Shown here: positions 8,972 to 17,897 of the stretch, in pieces
Position numbering within the stretch: the stretch's first letter is position 1
Layout of the letters: every line of letters begins with the position of its first letter
NCBI GenBank assembly: GCA_019244165.1
Contig: JAFATA010000038.1
Span: forward strand, 51,119-115,118
DNA length: 64,000 bases
Direction: 5' to 3'
From: Pseudonocardiales bacterium
GTDB taxonomy: Bacteria > Actinomycetota > Actinomycetes > Mycobacteriales > Pseudonocardiaceae
The notes under the pieces: model-generated
What the model was told of the DNA's origin: nothing
The model's database searches: none
What the model saw: the letters and a program-made list of their open reading frames with translations, nothing else
Position numbers and translations under genes: made by a program

Positions 8972-10012
8972 TCATTCCTCGGCCAGTTTGCGGCGACGTA
9001 TCGCCCATTCTGAATCACGCCACGCCGCTGGCATGGTGGCTAGGCATTCGAGCGCGGCTCTTCTGGCCCCTTGGATGTCCCCCAAGGCGCGGAGCACGAA
9101 TCCGCGTTGGCCCATGAAGAACGCGGGCACGTACCAATAACCTGAGGGCGGCAGCCCTTCCGGTGGTGGTAACTGACCGACCATGCGATCAGCCTCGGTG
9201 AGTAGGCGAACCGCACTAGCCCGGTCGTTGTCGCGGGCCAACACTTCGGCCCGCTGATATGTGATGTAGGTACGTAGTCCAATGTGTTCACGCGTGTCTC
9301 GCTGTGCGGCCTCCGATAGCGAGTCCGCCTTTCGTAGATCTCCCCTGCGCAGTCGCGCATACGCTTGGAAGCTCAACGCGGTTGAGAATCGAAGAGGGTC
9401 GTCGGCCTCAACCGCCAACACGGCGGCGCGGTCAAGGTATCGGTCAGCGTCGTCCCAACGACCCAATGGAATCGACAGCCACCCGAGGTACTGGTTGATC
9501 TCACTTGACAACCCTAGAGCAGCCGGACGTGCCTGGGCTCGCACCCCAGCAGCCAGTTGATCAGCCAAGTTCTGTTGCTGCTGGACCGACGGGAATACGG
9601 CTGCAGCGCTGGTTTCGTCCTCTAGATGGCGGATCCCGACCAGCACGGCCGCCAACGCCTCGATGGCAGCTTCATCTGTGCGCCACGGCTGCACAGCTGC
9701 CATGGACAGCCGTTCCCTCCCGTCTGGATCGAGTACGCCGGCCGGGTCGGACACCCTGGTTTCTGGTGATACCAACAACTCCTCGATAGGCGATTCGAAA
9801 TATCTTTCCAAAAGGCGTGTCGTGGCGGGACGCAGCCGGTCTGATGTCAACTGACCAGCGGCAAGCCCCTGCACGTGTCGAATACTCACCGTACCGACTT
9901 CGTTATTTTCGCGGGCGAATACTTCCAACTGCTCGGAGAATTCTTCCAAGGTAAGTCTGCGTTCCCGGATACGCTGCGCCAGCACCGTTCGTGCCGGGTA
10001 TACTCTGGACAT
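8972..10012 (-). CDS. HTH (XRE-like) regulator with TPR-type C-terminal region
   Basis: The product (346 residues) has an N-terminal helix-turn-helix-like segment (VLAQRIRERRLTLEEFSEQL ... TVSIRHVQGLAAGQL) within the first 65 residues. A helical repeat region follows (about 120-340, with LGRWDDADRYLDRAAVLA, LRRGDLRKADSLSEAAQRD and ALGDIQGARRAALECLA), typical of actinomycete XRE/TPR regulators that read small-molecule or peptide signals. The ATG at 10012 is preferred because GGAGGAGGT lies just upstream; earlier in-frame ATGs lack this. It is foreign to the dcw cluster and sits in the insert between ftsQ and ftsZ. Confidence 0.8.
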   Translation of the reverse strand: MSRVYPARTVLAQRIRERRLTLEEFSEQLEVFARENNEVGTVSIRHVQGLAAGQLTSDRLRPATTRLLERYFESPIEELLVSPETRVSDPAGVLDPDGRERLSMAAVQPWRTDEAAIEALAAVLVGIRHLEDETSAAAVFPSVQQQQNLADQLAAGVRAQARPAALGLSSEINQYLGWLSIPLGRWDDADRYLDRAAVLAVEADDPLRFSTALSFQAYARLRRGDLRKADSLSEAAQRDTREHIGLRTYITYQRAEVLARDNDRASAVRLLTEADRMVGQLPPPEGLPPSGYWYVPAFFMGQRGFVLRALGDIQGARRAALECLATMPAAWRDSEWAIRRRKLAEE

Positions 10013-10880
10013 CGCACCTCCTCCCATGGACGCACGCCGCCTACGGCTGGTCACTTAATGTAGGTCTCGCTAGTCACAGGACCCTGCAATCGCCCCACCT
10101 CGGTCGACGCTCGCGGGGGCGTTCTCATCGAAACCGTGTGCACTGTCCTCTCGCTAGGTTGGTCAGCATGTCGGCTACGCGAAGATCGTAGCTGACCCCA
10201 AGACCGTCTACGACCGGCGACAAGAGCACTCCACGACCAGGCGCGCCGCACAAGTCAGTCGCGGACGCTGGCTGGCCACCAGCGACACAGATGACGACGC
10301 GCTGACGTGGCCGATCGTCCGCGCGGACGTCCGCATCATTCCTATCTCCCCTACTTGCTCAGGGAATGTAGCCGCGCAGGGACCTCGAAAGCGCGTCCCG
10401 CGATGCTCCTATTTACCTCCCGGGCGCAGGCGCTGACACTCCGGGACACACCTCCCTCCCTGGAGCCACTCAACTACTCAAGGTAATTTCGGGTTACGTC
10501 GGCGGTGCGGAGTATCGGTATCCCGTCCCGTACCGCCGAGCGCCGTTGATGGGGCCTACCGGCCCCGGGTTGGACCGGGTGGAGACAGCCGCCGGGCAAC
10601 ACCCGTCCCACCCGCACGCCGATCAGACTTCCCCGCCGCTCAACCGCCGTACGCACACTGTCCCGACCTAAACCCGTCCCGCTAGAGGTCCCAGCCTGAC
10701 CTACCGGGACGCCTTGCGCAGCGAGCGGCGCAGAAGCCCGTTGTCTCGTCTCACAGTGCGGGTGGGACCCTTACGCGCGCAGGCGCGCGCGTGGCGTGAG
10801 ACAATCTCGTGGACGGTCGGTCGTCTCCGGTCTAGCTTAGGACCGATCGTAAGACGTTCCTTGCTAGGAAAGCCTAACCA
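10013..10880. other. Long intergenic stretch, no gene recognised
   Basis: About 870 bases between the divergent regulator and a broken small gene. Short open frames on both strands have no recognisable motif. No tRNA, repeat array or transposase fragment was seen. Confidence 0.5.
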
Positions 10881-11089
10881 GTGGAGGACATCATCGATCC
10901 AGAGGCTAGGCAGGTCCAACGAGACTATTTAGAAACTATTTAGAACATGACCGCGATGTCGCTGCTCAGGTTTACCGTGCTCTCGACTCAGCATCTCTCC
11001 TTGCTCTGCTATCTGTCATCCGCCATCAAATCACCCAATTGGGAAAAGGGCTAGAGTTCTGGTCATCGGCTAGCGATGGAGTTACTTAA
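10881..11089 (+). pseudogene. Small gene broken by an 11-bp tandem duplication
   Basis: Reading from the GTG at 10881 gives VEDIIDPEARQVQRDYLE and then an early stop. The stop lies in a perfect 11-base duplication of actatttagaa at 10924-10945. If one copy is removed, the frame continues as HDRDVAAQVYRALDSASLL, then ALLSVIRHQITQLGKGLEFW, and ends at 11087-11089 with SSASDGVT, a helical protein of 65 residues. The intact stop overlaps the start of the next gene by 14 bases, as expected of a two-gene unit. The family is not recognised. Confidence 0.72.
10924..10945. repeat. 11-bp perfect tandem duplication causing a frameshift
   Basis: Two copies of actatttagaa, 10924-10934 and 10935-10945. 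The unit is not a multiple of three, so it disrupts the small gene that contains it. Confidence 0.95.
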
Positions 11090-11393
11090 CAAACAAGCGG
11101 CAGCAGAGTCCCCATGGAATGAACTCGCAGCTATCTTGTCCTTACGAGCCTTAGACAACCCGGAATGGGACGACGTTAATGAACAAATACAAACACGCAT
11201 ACGACCCATACTCGACCAGATAAGCCACGGAGCACAGAAGAATACAGAAACGGCGATGTATCACACGCTCACACATTTAAGCGCCCTTCACCATCGGCAC
11301 CGAACTGCCACCGAAGAACTTATCCGACGGGGCGTGCTCCCGGACGCACCGCCTATCAAGCCGAACACTGACCAACTGCAAATGGCCGACTAA
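11076..11393 (+). CDS. Small helical hypothetical protein
   Basis: This 105-residue acidic and helical protein (MELLNKQAAAESPWNELAAI, HHRHRTATEELIRRGVLPDA) is of an unrecognised family. The gene is markedly less GC-rich than the dcw genes and overlaps the 3' end of the broken gene upstream, suggesting a small acquired two-gene operon. No clear Shine-Dalgarno is visible, which fits translational coupling to the preceding frame. If so, the 11-bp frameshift upstream may also reduce its expression. Confidence 0.62.
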   Translation: MELLNKQAAAESPWNELAAILSLRALDNPEWDDVNEQIQTRIRPILDQISHGAQKNTETAMYHTLTHLSALHHRHRTATEELIRRGVLPDAPPIKPNTDQLQMAD

Positions 11394-11676
11394 TCAGCTC
11401 CGCAATATAAACGTTGGTGACGACGCATCGACAAGTCCTTTTGCTCCCTCTCGTGGAATAGGCCACACGACACACGGTGGCGCATAACGTCTTCGCGGTG
11501 GTGCTGCCCCGGAACTCGCCTGCCGCTTCACTCCCGGCGGGCCCGCCCCATTCACGCTGTGCCGGGACCGAAGGCCAGGGAGCTATCTGGGCCAGGTCTT
11601 CGCGTGGTCCAGCGCGGCCAACACCGTGATCAGCCGGGCCTGGTTCGTCTTCACGGCTCTGGGCCTGCTGCCGTCC
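11394..11676. other. Spacer between convergent genes, nothing recognised
   Basis: 283 bases between the small plus-strand gene and the ftsQ stop. Composition returns to high GC about halfway through, marking the right edge of the low-GC insert. No terminator hairpin is convincing. Confidence 0.4.
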
Positions 11677-12624
11677 TCATGAGGCGATGGTGGGTAAGGC
11701 GGGGCTGGAGACGTCGTAGACCTTGCCGGGTTGGGTCAGTAGCGGGCCAAGCACGGCCGCCTTGCGGTCACCCTGCTCCGCGTCGCCCCAGCGCACCTCG
11801 CGCTCCGTGCTCCCCCGTCCTTTGCCCAGACCCAGCACGACGCCAGCGGGAGACCTCGCGGCTACCGAGCGGACTTGGACCCGCAGCCACTCGGGCAGAC
11901 CGGTCAGCACCGCCAGCGTGGCCACCGTCACGGCGTCTCGGGGTCCGACCCGGGCTACCCGCAGCTCAGGCAGGCCAGGTGGCCCGGCAGGCACTACCGC
12001 GTAGTCGGTTCCGGTAGCGTCCACCAGATGCACCCCGTTGGCGCGGCGCACCACCGCGACCGGGGTGCGTTCAGTGACGTCTACTCGCACCGTTCCGTCC
12101 AGGTCGCACCGTACCTGGACGCTCGCCACCTGCGGCAGGGCGGCCACCCGGGTCGCGATCGCCTGAGTGTCCAGGCGCATCATCGGCGTGCCCAGCCGCA
12201 CGGCCGCCACCGCCCGCACCACGTCGGCGGGAAGCACTCTGGCCCCCACCACCTGCACGGAGCGGGCGGCGAACAATGCACTACCCAGCAACACCCACGA
12301 CAGGACAGCGGCCAGGGTCAGCATCGCCATCCCGGCGGCCAGCCAGGGCCACCATCTTCGAGCCGGTCGGGGTGGGCGGGGCACCCTGGCCGGGGCGACC
12401 GCGGCACGGGGATCAGCGGAGCCGGGACCAGCGTCGGTCGCCACAACCGACTTTTCGTGATCGTCATTCGGGAGGCGACAGCCGCGGGTGACCCGGCTGA
12501 TCCTGCCGAAATGACGATCAGGGGACAACCCAGCGTCGCGCTCCCGGGTGAGCGCCGAGGGGCGCGGCGCATCGCGCCGGGACCGGCGTCGGGCGCCCGA
12601 GGCGCCGGGACCGGCGGCGCTCAC
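11677..12624 (-). CDS. ftsQ: Divisome protein FtsQ with palindromic-element insertion
   Basis: FtsQ is a bitopic membrane protein that links early and late divisome proteins. The 315-residue product has a long cytoplasmic tail (about 100 residues) and a membrane helix with WWPWLAAGMAMLTLAAVLSW. Then come the POTRA domain (FAARSVQVVGARVLPADVV) and the beta domain. The GTG start overlaps the murC stop as GTGA. Residues of the tail with DRHFGRISRVTRGCRLPNDD are encoded by a 63-base imperfect palindrome, an apparent in-frame insertion. The gene is followed by foreign DNA rather than by ftsZ. Confidence 0.92.
   Translation of the reverse strand: MSAAGPGASGARRRSRRDAPRPSALTRERDAGLSPDRHFGRISRVTRGCRLPNDDHEKSVVATDAGPGSADPRAAVAPARVPRPPRPARRWWPWLAAGMAMLTLAAVLSWVLLGSALFAARSVQVVGARVLPADVVRAVAAVRLGTPMMRLDTQAIATRVAALPQVASVQVRCDLDGTVRVDVTERTPVAVVRRANGVHLVDATGTDYAVVPAGPPGLPELRVARVGPRDAVTVATLAVLTGLPEWLRVQVRSVAARSPAGVVLGLGKGRGSTEREVRWGDAEQGDRKAAVLGPLLTQPGKVYDVSSPALPTIAS
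12458..12520. repeat. 63-bp in-frame palindromic element inside ftsQ
   Basis: The arms at 12458-12475 (tgatcgtcattcgggagg) and 12502-12520 (cctgccgaaatgacgatca) are inverted repeats differing by one substitution and one gap. Between them lies a second palindrome, agccgcgggtgacccggct. The whole is 63 bases, exactly 21 codons, and encodes part of the non-conserved FtsQ tail. Confidence 0.85.
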
Positions 12625-14081
12625 GGCGACCCCCCGACGCCGGAGCCCCTCCTGGCCAGTTCGGCGATCAGTTGTGGGCCGAGTGCTGTCACGTCCCCCG
12701 CGCCCATGGTGACCACCACGTCGCCGGGACGGACCAGGGCAGCCAGTCGCGCGGGCACGCCGGCCCAGCAAGGCTCGTAATGCACGCAGCTAGCCGGCAA
12801 CGGCACCGCTTGCGCGATGAGCGCTCCGGTGACACCCGGCAGCGGCTCTTCCCGGGCCCCGTAAACGTCCAGCAGCAGCACCACATCGGCCAGCGCCAGC
12901 GCGGCACCGAACTGGGCAGCGAAGTCCCGGGTGCGGGAGTACAGATGCGGCTGGAAGGCCACCACCAGGCGCCCCGGCCCGAGCACCTGCCGGGCGCCGC
13001 GCAGCGCCGCGGCCACCTTCGTCGGGTGGTGGGCGTAGTCGTCGTAGACCCGTACCCCGCCCGCCCAGCCGGTGAGCTCGAACCGGCGGCGGACTCCCCC
13101 AAAACCGGCCAGCCCCGCGAGCAAACGAGGCAGTGGCGCGCCCAGCTCCACGCCGGCGAGGAGGGCAGCGACGGCGTTGCTCGCCATATGCTCCCCGGGC
13201 ACCGGGACCTGAAGCCGCACCCGGTGCACCACCCCCTCTGGCCCCGTCAGCTCCACGGTGGCAACACCGCACCCATCATCGGGGAGGTACTCCAGCATGC
13301 GGGCGCCGGCCACCGCGGTGGCGTGCTTGCCGTAGCGGCGCACCCGCACCCCACCGGCGGCGGCCCGACTGGCCAGCGCGGCCGAACCGGGGTCATCGGC
13401 GTTGGCGATCAAGAGGCCGCCGGGGGCTAACCGGGCCACGAACTCCTCGAAGCTGGCCAGATAGGCCTCGACGGTGCCGTGATGGTCCAGGTGATCGGCC
13501 TCGATGTTGGTGATGACGGCAAGGTCGGGCGAGTAGGCCAGGAAGGTGCCGTCACTCTCGTCGGCCTCAGCCACGAAGACCTCGCCGCTGCCGTGGTGGG
13601 CGCCGGATCCGGCGACAGTGAGGTCGCCGCCGATGAGAAATGACGGGTCGGCACCACAGTGCCGCAACGCAACGGCGAGCATCGAGGCGGTGGAGGTCTT
13701 GCCGGCAGTCCCGGTAATGCAGGCGACCCGGTAGCCGCTCATCAGGGCGGCCAGCGCCACGGAGCGGTGGATCACGGGGATGCCACGCCGGGCGCCCTCG
13801 AGGAGTTCCGGGTTGTGCGGATCAGTCTGGTGCACCGCTTTGGTGCTGATGATCACAGTGGGGTCAGCACCGAGTTGGTCGAGGTTAGCCGCAGTGTGCC
13901 CGATAGCCACCTTGGCGCCGCAGGCCCGCAGCGCGAGCAGCGCCGGCGAATCCTTGGCGTCCGAACCGGACACCGCACCACCGCGGGCCAGCACGATCCG
14001 GGCCACCCCGCTCATCCCGGCCCCACCGATCCCGATCAAGTGGGTGCGGGCGAGCAGCGGGGGTAGCGCGGCGGCGCTCAT
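12621..14081 (-). CDS. murC: UDP-N-acetylmuramate-L-alanine ligase MurC
   Basis: MurC adds L-Ala to UDP-MurNAc. The 486-residue protein has the N-terminal HLIGIGGAGMSGVARIVLARGG, EADESDGTFL, NIEADHLDHHG, DDYAHHPTKV and FQPHLYSRT. The ATP loop reads [13 protein letters not shown] where the family normally has GTHGKT; the histidine is replaced by alanine, and the nucleotide sequence supports this. The start overlaps the ftsW stop as ATGA, with no murG between, and the stop overlaps ftsQ. All other signature residues look intact, so activity is likely. Confidence 0.96.
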   Translation of the reverse strand: MSAAALPPLLARTHLIGIGGAGMSGVARIVLARGGAVSGSDAKDSPALLALRACGAKVAIGHTAANLDQLGADPTVIISTKAVHQTDPHNPELLEGARRGIPVIHRSVALAALMSGYRVACITGTAGKTSTASMLAVALRHCGADPSFLIGGDLTVAGSGAHHGSGEVFVAEADESDGTFLAYSPDLAVITNIEADHLDHHGTVEAYLASFEEFVARLAPGGLLIANADDPGSAALASRAAAGGVRVRRYGKHATAVAGARMLEYLPDDGCGVATVELTGPEGVVHRVRLQVPVPGEHMASNAVAALLAGVELGAPLPRLLAGLAGFGGVRRRFELTGWAGGVRVYDDYAHHPTKVAAALRGARQVLGPGRLVVAFQPHLYSRTRDFAAQFGAALALADVVLLLDVYGAREEPLPGVTGALIAQAVPLPASCVHYEPCWAGVPARLAALVRPGDVVVTMGAGDVTALGPQLIAELARRGSGVGGSP

Positions 14082-15415
14082 CGCCCGCCTCGGCTACCAC
14101 GCGTAGGCCCGACCGGGCCGGCCCCGGCGCGTGGTCGCGACACGGGAGCGTAGGGCACCGGGGGACGCAGCCGTAGCAGCCGGGTCAGCACGCCGGGGCG
14201 GGCGGCGCGGGTGAACTCCGCACGCAGCGCGGATACCGCCTGCGGTTCATGCCGGGCGAAGTTGGCCAGCAGCCCGAAGACCAGCATCGTGAGCGCGATG
14301 GAGGTGCCCCCCGAGGAGATCAGCGGCAGCGGGATCCCGGTAATCGGCAACAGGCCGACCACGTACCCGATGTTGATCGCGGCCTGACCGACCAGCCAGG
14401 TGGTCACGGTGGCGGCGACCAGCTTGATCCACGGATCGGTGTTGCGCGCGGCGATCCGGATCCCCACATAGGCCAGCGCGCCGAACAGCACCAGCACCAC
14501 CAAGCAGCCCAGCAACCCCAACTCCTCCCCGATGATCGCGAAGATGAAGTCGTTGTGCGCGTTGGGCAGGTAGTCCCATTTGGCGCTGCTCTGCCCCAGG
14601 CCTACTCCCCACCAGCCGCCGTCAGCCAGCGAGAACATCGCCTGGCGGGCCTGGTAAGCGGTGCCCTGGGGGTCGGTACCGGGGTGCAGGAAAGACTCGA
14701 TCCTGGCCGACCGGTAGCCGGCGATGCCGGCCATCGCGACCGCCCCGGCGACGGCGGCGATCGCGATGGCGCCGAACAGTTCGCCCGGCGCACCACCGAA
14801 CCAGAGCAGGGCAAGCAGCACGATGGCCAACGTGATCGTGGTACCCAGGTCCGGCTGCAACATCACCAGCGCGAAGACAACGACGGCCATCGGAACCAGC
14901 GGCACCAGCAGGTACCGCCACTGGCGCAACAGCGCACGTTTGGTGATCAACACGTGCGCGCCCCACAGAGCCAGCGCGAGCTTCGCGGGCTCGGACGGTT
15001 GCAGGGACAACGGGCCCAACCGCAGCCATTTCTGCGCGCCGTTGATCTCAGCGCCCCACGGGCTGAGCACCATGACCAGCAGCACCACGCACACCAGCAA
15101 GAACAGCCCACTGGTGCCGCGCAGCATCCGCACTGGCATCCGCAGCCCTAGCCAGAACAACACCAGCCCGAGCCCGCAGTACGCCAGCTGCTGGACAAAC
15201 ACCGCGTAGGACGAGCCTGCCCTGGTGTAGGACTCCACATTGGACGCGGAGAGCACCATCACCAGGCCGAACAGGGTCAACAGGCTGAACACGGCGAGCA
15301 CCAGGTGCAGTGACGTGAGCGGCCCGGCCAACCAGGCGGTGAACCGCTTTCGGGCAGCGACGACCTGACCCGCCAGCCACCCCGCTGTCACACCCGAGCG
15401 GGCAGAGCTGCTCAC
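14078..15415 (-). CDS. ftsW: SEDS-family peptidoglycan polymerase FtsW
   Basis: The 445-residue protein has about ten membrane segments and the SEDS signatures INGAQKWLRLGPLSLQPSEPAKLAL, PDLGTTITL, NAHNDFIFAIIGEELGLLG and LPITGIPLPLISSGGTS. FtsW polymerises septal glycan with FtsI. The gene overlaps murD upstream and murC downstream by 4 bases each. In relatives murG lies between ftsW and murC; here it is missing without any remnant. Confidence 0.96.
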   Translation of the reverse strand: MSSSARSGVTAGWLAGQVVAARKRFTAWLAGPLTSLHLVLAVFSLLTLFGLVMVLSASNVESYTRAGSSYAVFVQQLAYCGLGLVLFWLGLRMPVRMLRGTSGLFLLVCVVLLVMVLSPWGAEINGAQKWLRLGPLSLQPSEPAKLALALWGAHVLITKRALLRQWRYLLVPLVPMAVVVFALVMLQPDLGTTITLAIVLLALLWFGGAPGELFGAIAIAAVAGAVAMAGIAGYRSARIESFLHPGTDPQGTAYQARQAMFSLADGGWWGVGLGQSSAKWDYLPNAHNDFIFAIIGEELGLLGCLVVLVLFGALAYVGIRIAARNTDPWIKLVAATVTTWLVGQAAINIGYVVGLLPITGIPLPLISSGGTSIALTMLVFGLLANFARHEPQAVSALRAEFTRAARPGVLTRLLRLRPPVPYAPVSRPRAGAGPVGPTRGSRGGR

Positions 15416-16830
15416 CGGGCGACACCCAGCGCGGCAACAGCGGCGGCGAATGCTCGACCGCGATGGGCGTAGTCAGTGAACATGTCCATCGACGCCGCCG
15501 CTGGGGCAAGGAGCACGACACCGCCTGGACTGGCCAGCTCGGCTGCTGCTCTCACCACCTCCATCATGGCGCCATCGTCTCCCGAATCCACCACCCGCAC
15601 CGGGAGGTTGGAGGCGTGTCGCGCCAGTGCGGCGGCGATCACCGCGCGGTCGGCGCCCAGCAGCACCGCGCCGAGGAGCCGATCCCGGGTGTCGAGGACG
15701 AGCTCGTCTACCTCGGCGCCCTTGAGCAGGCCTCCGGCCACCCACACCACCCGGTGCCGGGTGAGCAGGGAGGCCCGCGCCGCATGCGGGTTGGTGGCCT
15801 TGGAGTCGTCCACGTAGCACACCCCCGCGTGCTCGCCGACTGGCACACCACGGTGCCCGCCAGGGGTGAAGGCCCGCAATCCCTGGGCGATGGCTGGCGG
15901 GCCAACCCCGGTACTGCGAGCCAGCGCCGCGGCGGCTAGCGCGTTGGCCAGGTTGTGCGGGCCAGGAGGCCGCACATCGGCAACGCTGGCCAGCACCGTG
16001 TTGCCCGCCCGACCAGCAGGATCGGCGAAAGCCCGGTCAATTAGGGCCCCGCCCACCACGCCGAGCTGACCCGCTGCCGGCTCACTGATGGTGAACTCCA
16101 CCCCGCCGCGCCCAGCGGCCAGCCGCATCGACCACTCATCGTCGGCGTTGACCACCGCCGTAGTGCCCTCGGCGTACACCTTGCCCTTGGCCGCGGCGTA
16201 CTCGGCCAGGCAGCCATGCCAGTCCAGGTGATCGGCGGAGACGTTGAGCACCACGGCGGCCTGAGGGTTCAGCTCGCGCGTCCAGTGCAACTGGAAGGAC
16301 GACAGCTCCACGGCGAGCACGCGGTGCCCGGCACGCACCGCGTCCAGCAGCGGCAACCCGATGTTGCCGCAGGCCACCGCGTCCACCCCGGCGGCGCGCA
16401 GGATCGATTCGAGCATCCCGACCGTGGTGGTCTTGCCGTTGGTGCCGGTGACCACCAGCCACGTGGCTGCGCAGTCGAGCCAGCGGGCCAGCGTCACGTC
16501 CCCGATCACCGGCACGCCGGTGCGGTGCGCGGCCACCAGCAGCGGAGCGTCCGGCCGGAAACCAGGGCTGGTCACCACGAGATCGGTGCCCGGTGGAGGG
16601 GCGCCTAACCCGGTAGCCAGCCGCAGCCCGCCATCGGCCCAGGGGGGGGCGGCCAGCGCCTGCATCTGGGTTGGCGAGGAGTCGGTGACGGTGACCTCAG
16701 CGCCCAGCTCGAGGAGCACCCGGGCAGCCGAGGCTCCGGTGACCCGCGCGCCGGCGACCAGCACCCGGGCCCCGACCAGGTTCCCGGGAAGATCACTGAC
16801 GCCACCGACCGGTGCCCGAACCTGCCTCAC
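15412..16830 (-). CDS. murD: UDP-N-acetylmuramoylalanine-D-glutamate ligase MurD
   Basis: MurD adds D-Glu to UDP-MurNAc-Ala. The 472-residue product has [34 protein letters not shown], and [12 protein letters not shown] with KGAEVDEL near the C-terminus. The GTG at 16830 overlaps the mraY stop (GTGA) and gives the conserved N-terminal [16 protein letters not shown]; the longer upstream frame is antisense to mraY. Confidence 0.95.
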   Translation of the reverse strand: MRQVRAPVGGVSDLPGNLVGARVLVAGARVTGASAARVLLELGAEVTVTDSSPTQMQALAAPPWADGGLRLATGLGAPPPGTDLVVTSPGFRPDAPLLVAAHRTGVPVIGDVTLARWLDCAATWLVVTGTNGKTTTVGMLESILRAAGVDAVACGNIGLPLLDAVRAGHRVLAVELSSFQLHWTRELNPQAAVVLNVSADHLDWHGCLAEYAAAKGKVYAEGTTAVVNADDEWSMRLAAGRGGVEFTISEPAAGQLGVVGGALIDRAFADPAGRAGNTVLASVADVRPPGPHNLANALAAAALARSTGVGPPAIAQGLRAFTPGGHRGVPVGEHAGVCYVDDSKATNPHAARASLLTRHRVVWVAGGLLKGAEVDELVLDTRDRLLGAVLLGADRAVIAAALARHASNLPVRVVDSGDDGAMMEVVRAAAELASPGGVVLLAPAAASMDMFTDYAHRGRAFAAAVAALGVAR

Positions 16831-17897
16831 CCCCCGGCTGCGGTCAGCCACTCGCTGTAGAACACACCAGCGCCCAGCGCACAGCAGATGGCCGCAAGCA
16901 GCCAGAACCGGATGATGACCGTGGTCTCGGGCCATCCGGCGAGCTCGAAGTGGTGGTGAAACGGTGCCATCCGAAACGGCCGGCGCTGGGTAGTCCGGAA
17001 CACCACCACCTGGATGACCACCGACAGTGCCTCGACGACGAACAACCCACCGATCACGACGAGAAGCAGTTCGGTCCGCGTGACCACGGACAGGCCGGCC
17101 AGCAGCCCGCCGATGGCCAACGACCCGGTGTCACCCATGAAGATCTTCGCCGGGGGGGCGTTCCACCACAGAAACCCGATGCACCCACCGACCGCGGCAG
17201 CAGCCACCACGGCCACGTCGAGCGGGTCGCGCACGGTGTAACAGCCGGGCACGGCCTGGATGGTGCAGTCCTGCGTATACTGCCAGAACGAGACGATCAC
17301 GTAGGTCACCAGCACCATCGCCGCCGCCCCCGCCGCCAGCCCGTCCAGGCCATCGGCCAGGTTCACCGCGTTCGACCAGGCCGACACCAGCAGGTAGCTG
17401 AAGATCACGAATCCGACGACACCGAAGGACACCACGGCGACATCCCGCACGAAGGACAGGTGAGTCGAGGCCGGGGCGACGCCGTCACCATCCCGGAAAC
17501 CCATTGCCAGGACGCCGAACACCACCGCGGCGAGCAGCTGTCCGACCAGCTTGGCGGTCTTGTTCAGGCCCAGGTTGCGCTGCCGGCGAACCTTGATCAA
17601 GTCGTCCAGGAAGCCGACCACCCCCAGCACCGTGGTGAGCAGCAGCACCAGCAGAGCTGACGCGGTGATGCCATGCCGGGCGGCGGTAAGGTGGGCAACC
17701 AGGTAGCCGCTCCACATCGCCAGCAGGATGGCCACTCCCCCCATGGTGGGTGTGCCCCGCTTGCTGTGGTGAGTCTGCGGTCCTTCTTGCCGGATCTCCT
17801 GACCGAAACCCTGCCGGGTGAACAACCGGATGAGGTAGGGCGTGAACAGAATAGAGGCGAGCAGGGCGACTCCGGAGGCGATCAGGATGGTGCTCAC
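16827..17897 (-). CDS. mraY: Phospho-MurNAc-pentapeptide transferase MraY
   Basis: MraY transfers phospho-MurNAc-pentapeptide to undecaprenyl phosphate, making lipid I. The 356-residue, ten-helix protein shows [43 protein letters not shown] and [11 protein letters not shown], all diagnostic. The GTG at 17897 overlaps the murE stop, so murE and mraY are directly coupled and murF, usually between them, is absent. Its substrate is the MurF product, so murF must exist elsewhere. Confidence 0.96.
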   Translation of the reverse strand: MSTILIASGVALLASILFTPYLIRLFTRQGFGQEIRQEGPQTHHSKRGTPTMGGVAILLAMWSGYLVAHLTAARHGITASALLVLLLTTVLGVVGFLDDLIKVRRQRNLGLNKTAKLVGQLLAAVVFGVLAMGFRDGDGVAPASTHLSFVRDVAVVSFGVVGFVIFSYLLVSAWSNAVNLADGLDGLAAGAAAMVLVTYVIVSFWQYTQDCTIQAVPGCYTVRDPLDVAVVAAAAVGGCIGFLWWNAPPAKIFMGDTGSLAIGGLLAGLSVVTRTELLLVVIGGLFVVEALSVVIQVVVFRTTQRRPFRMAPFHHHFELAGWPETTVIIRFWLLAAICCALGAGVFYSEWLTAAGG

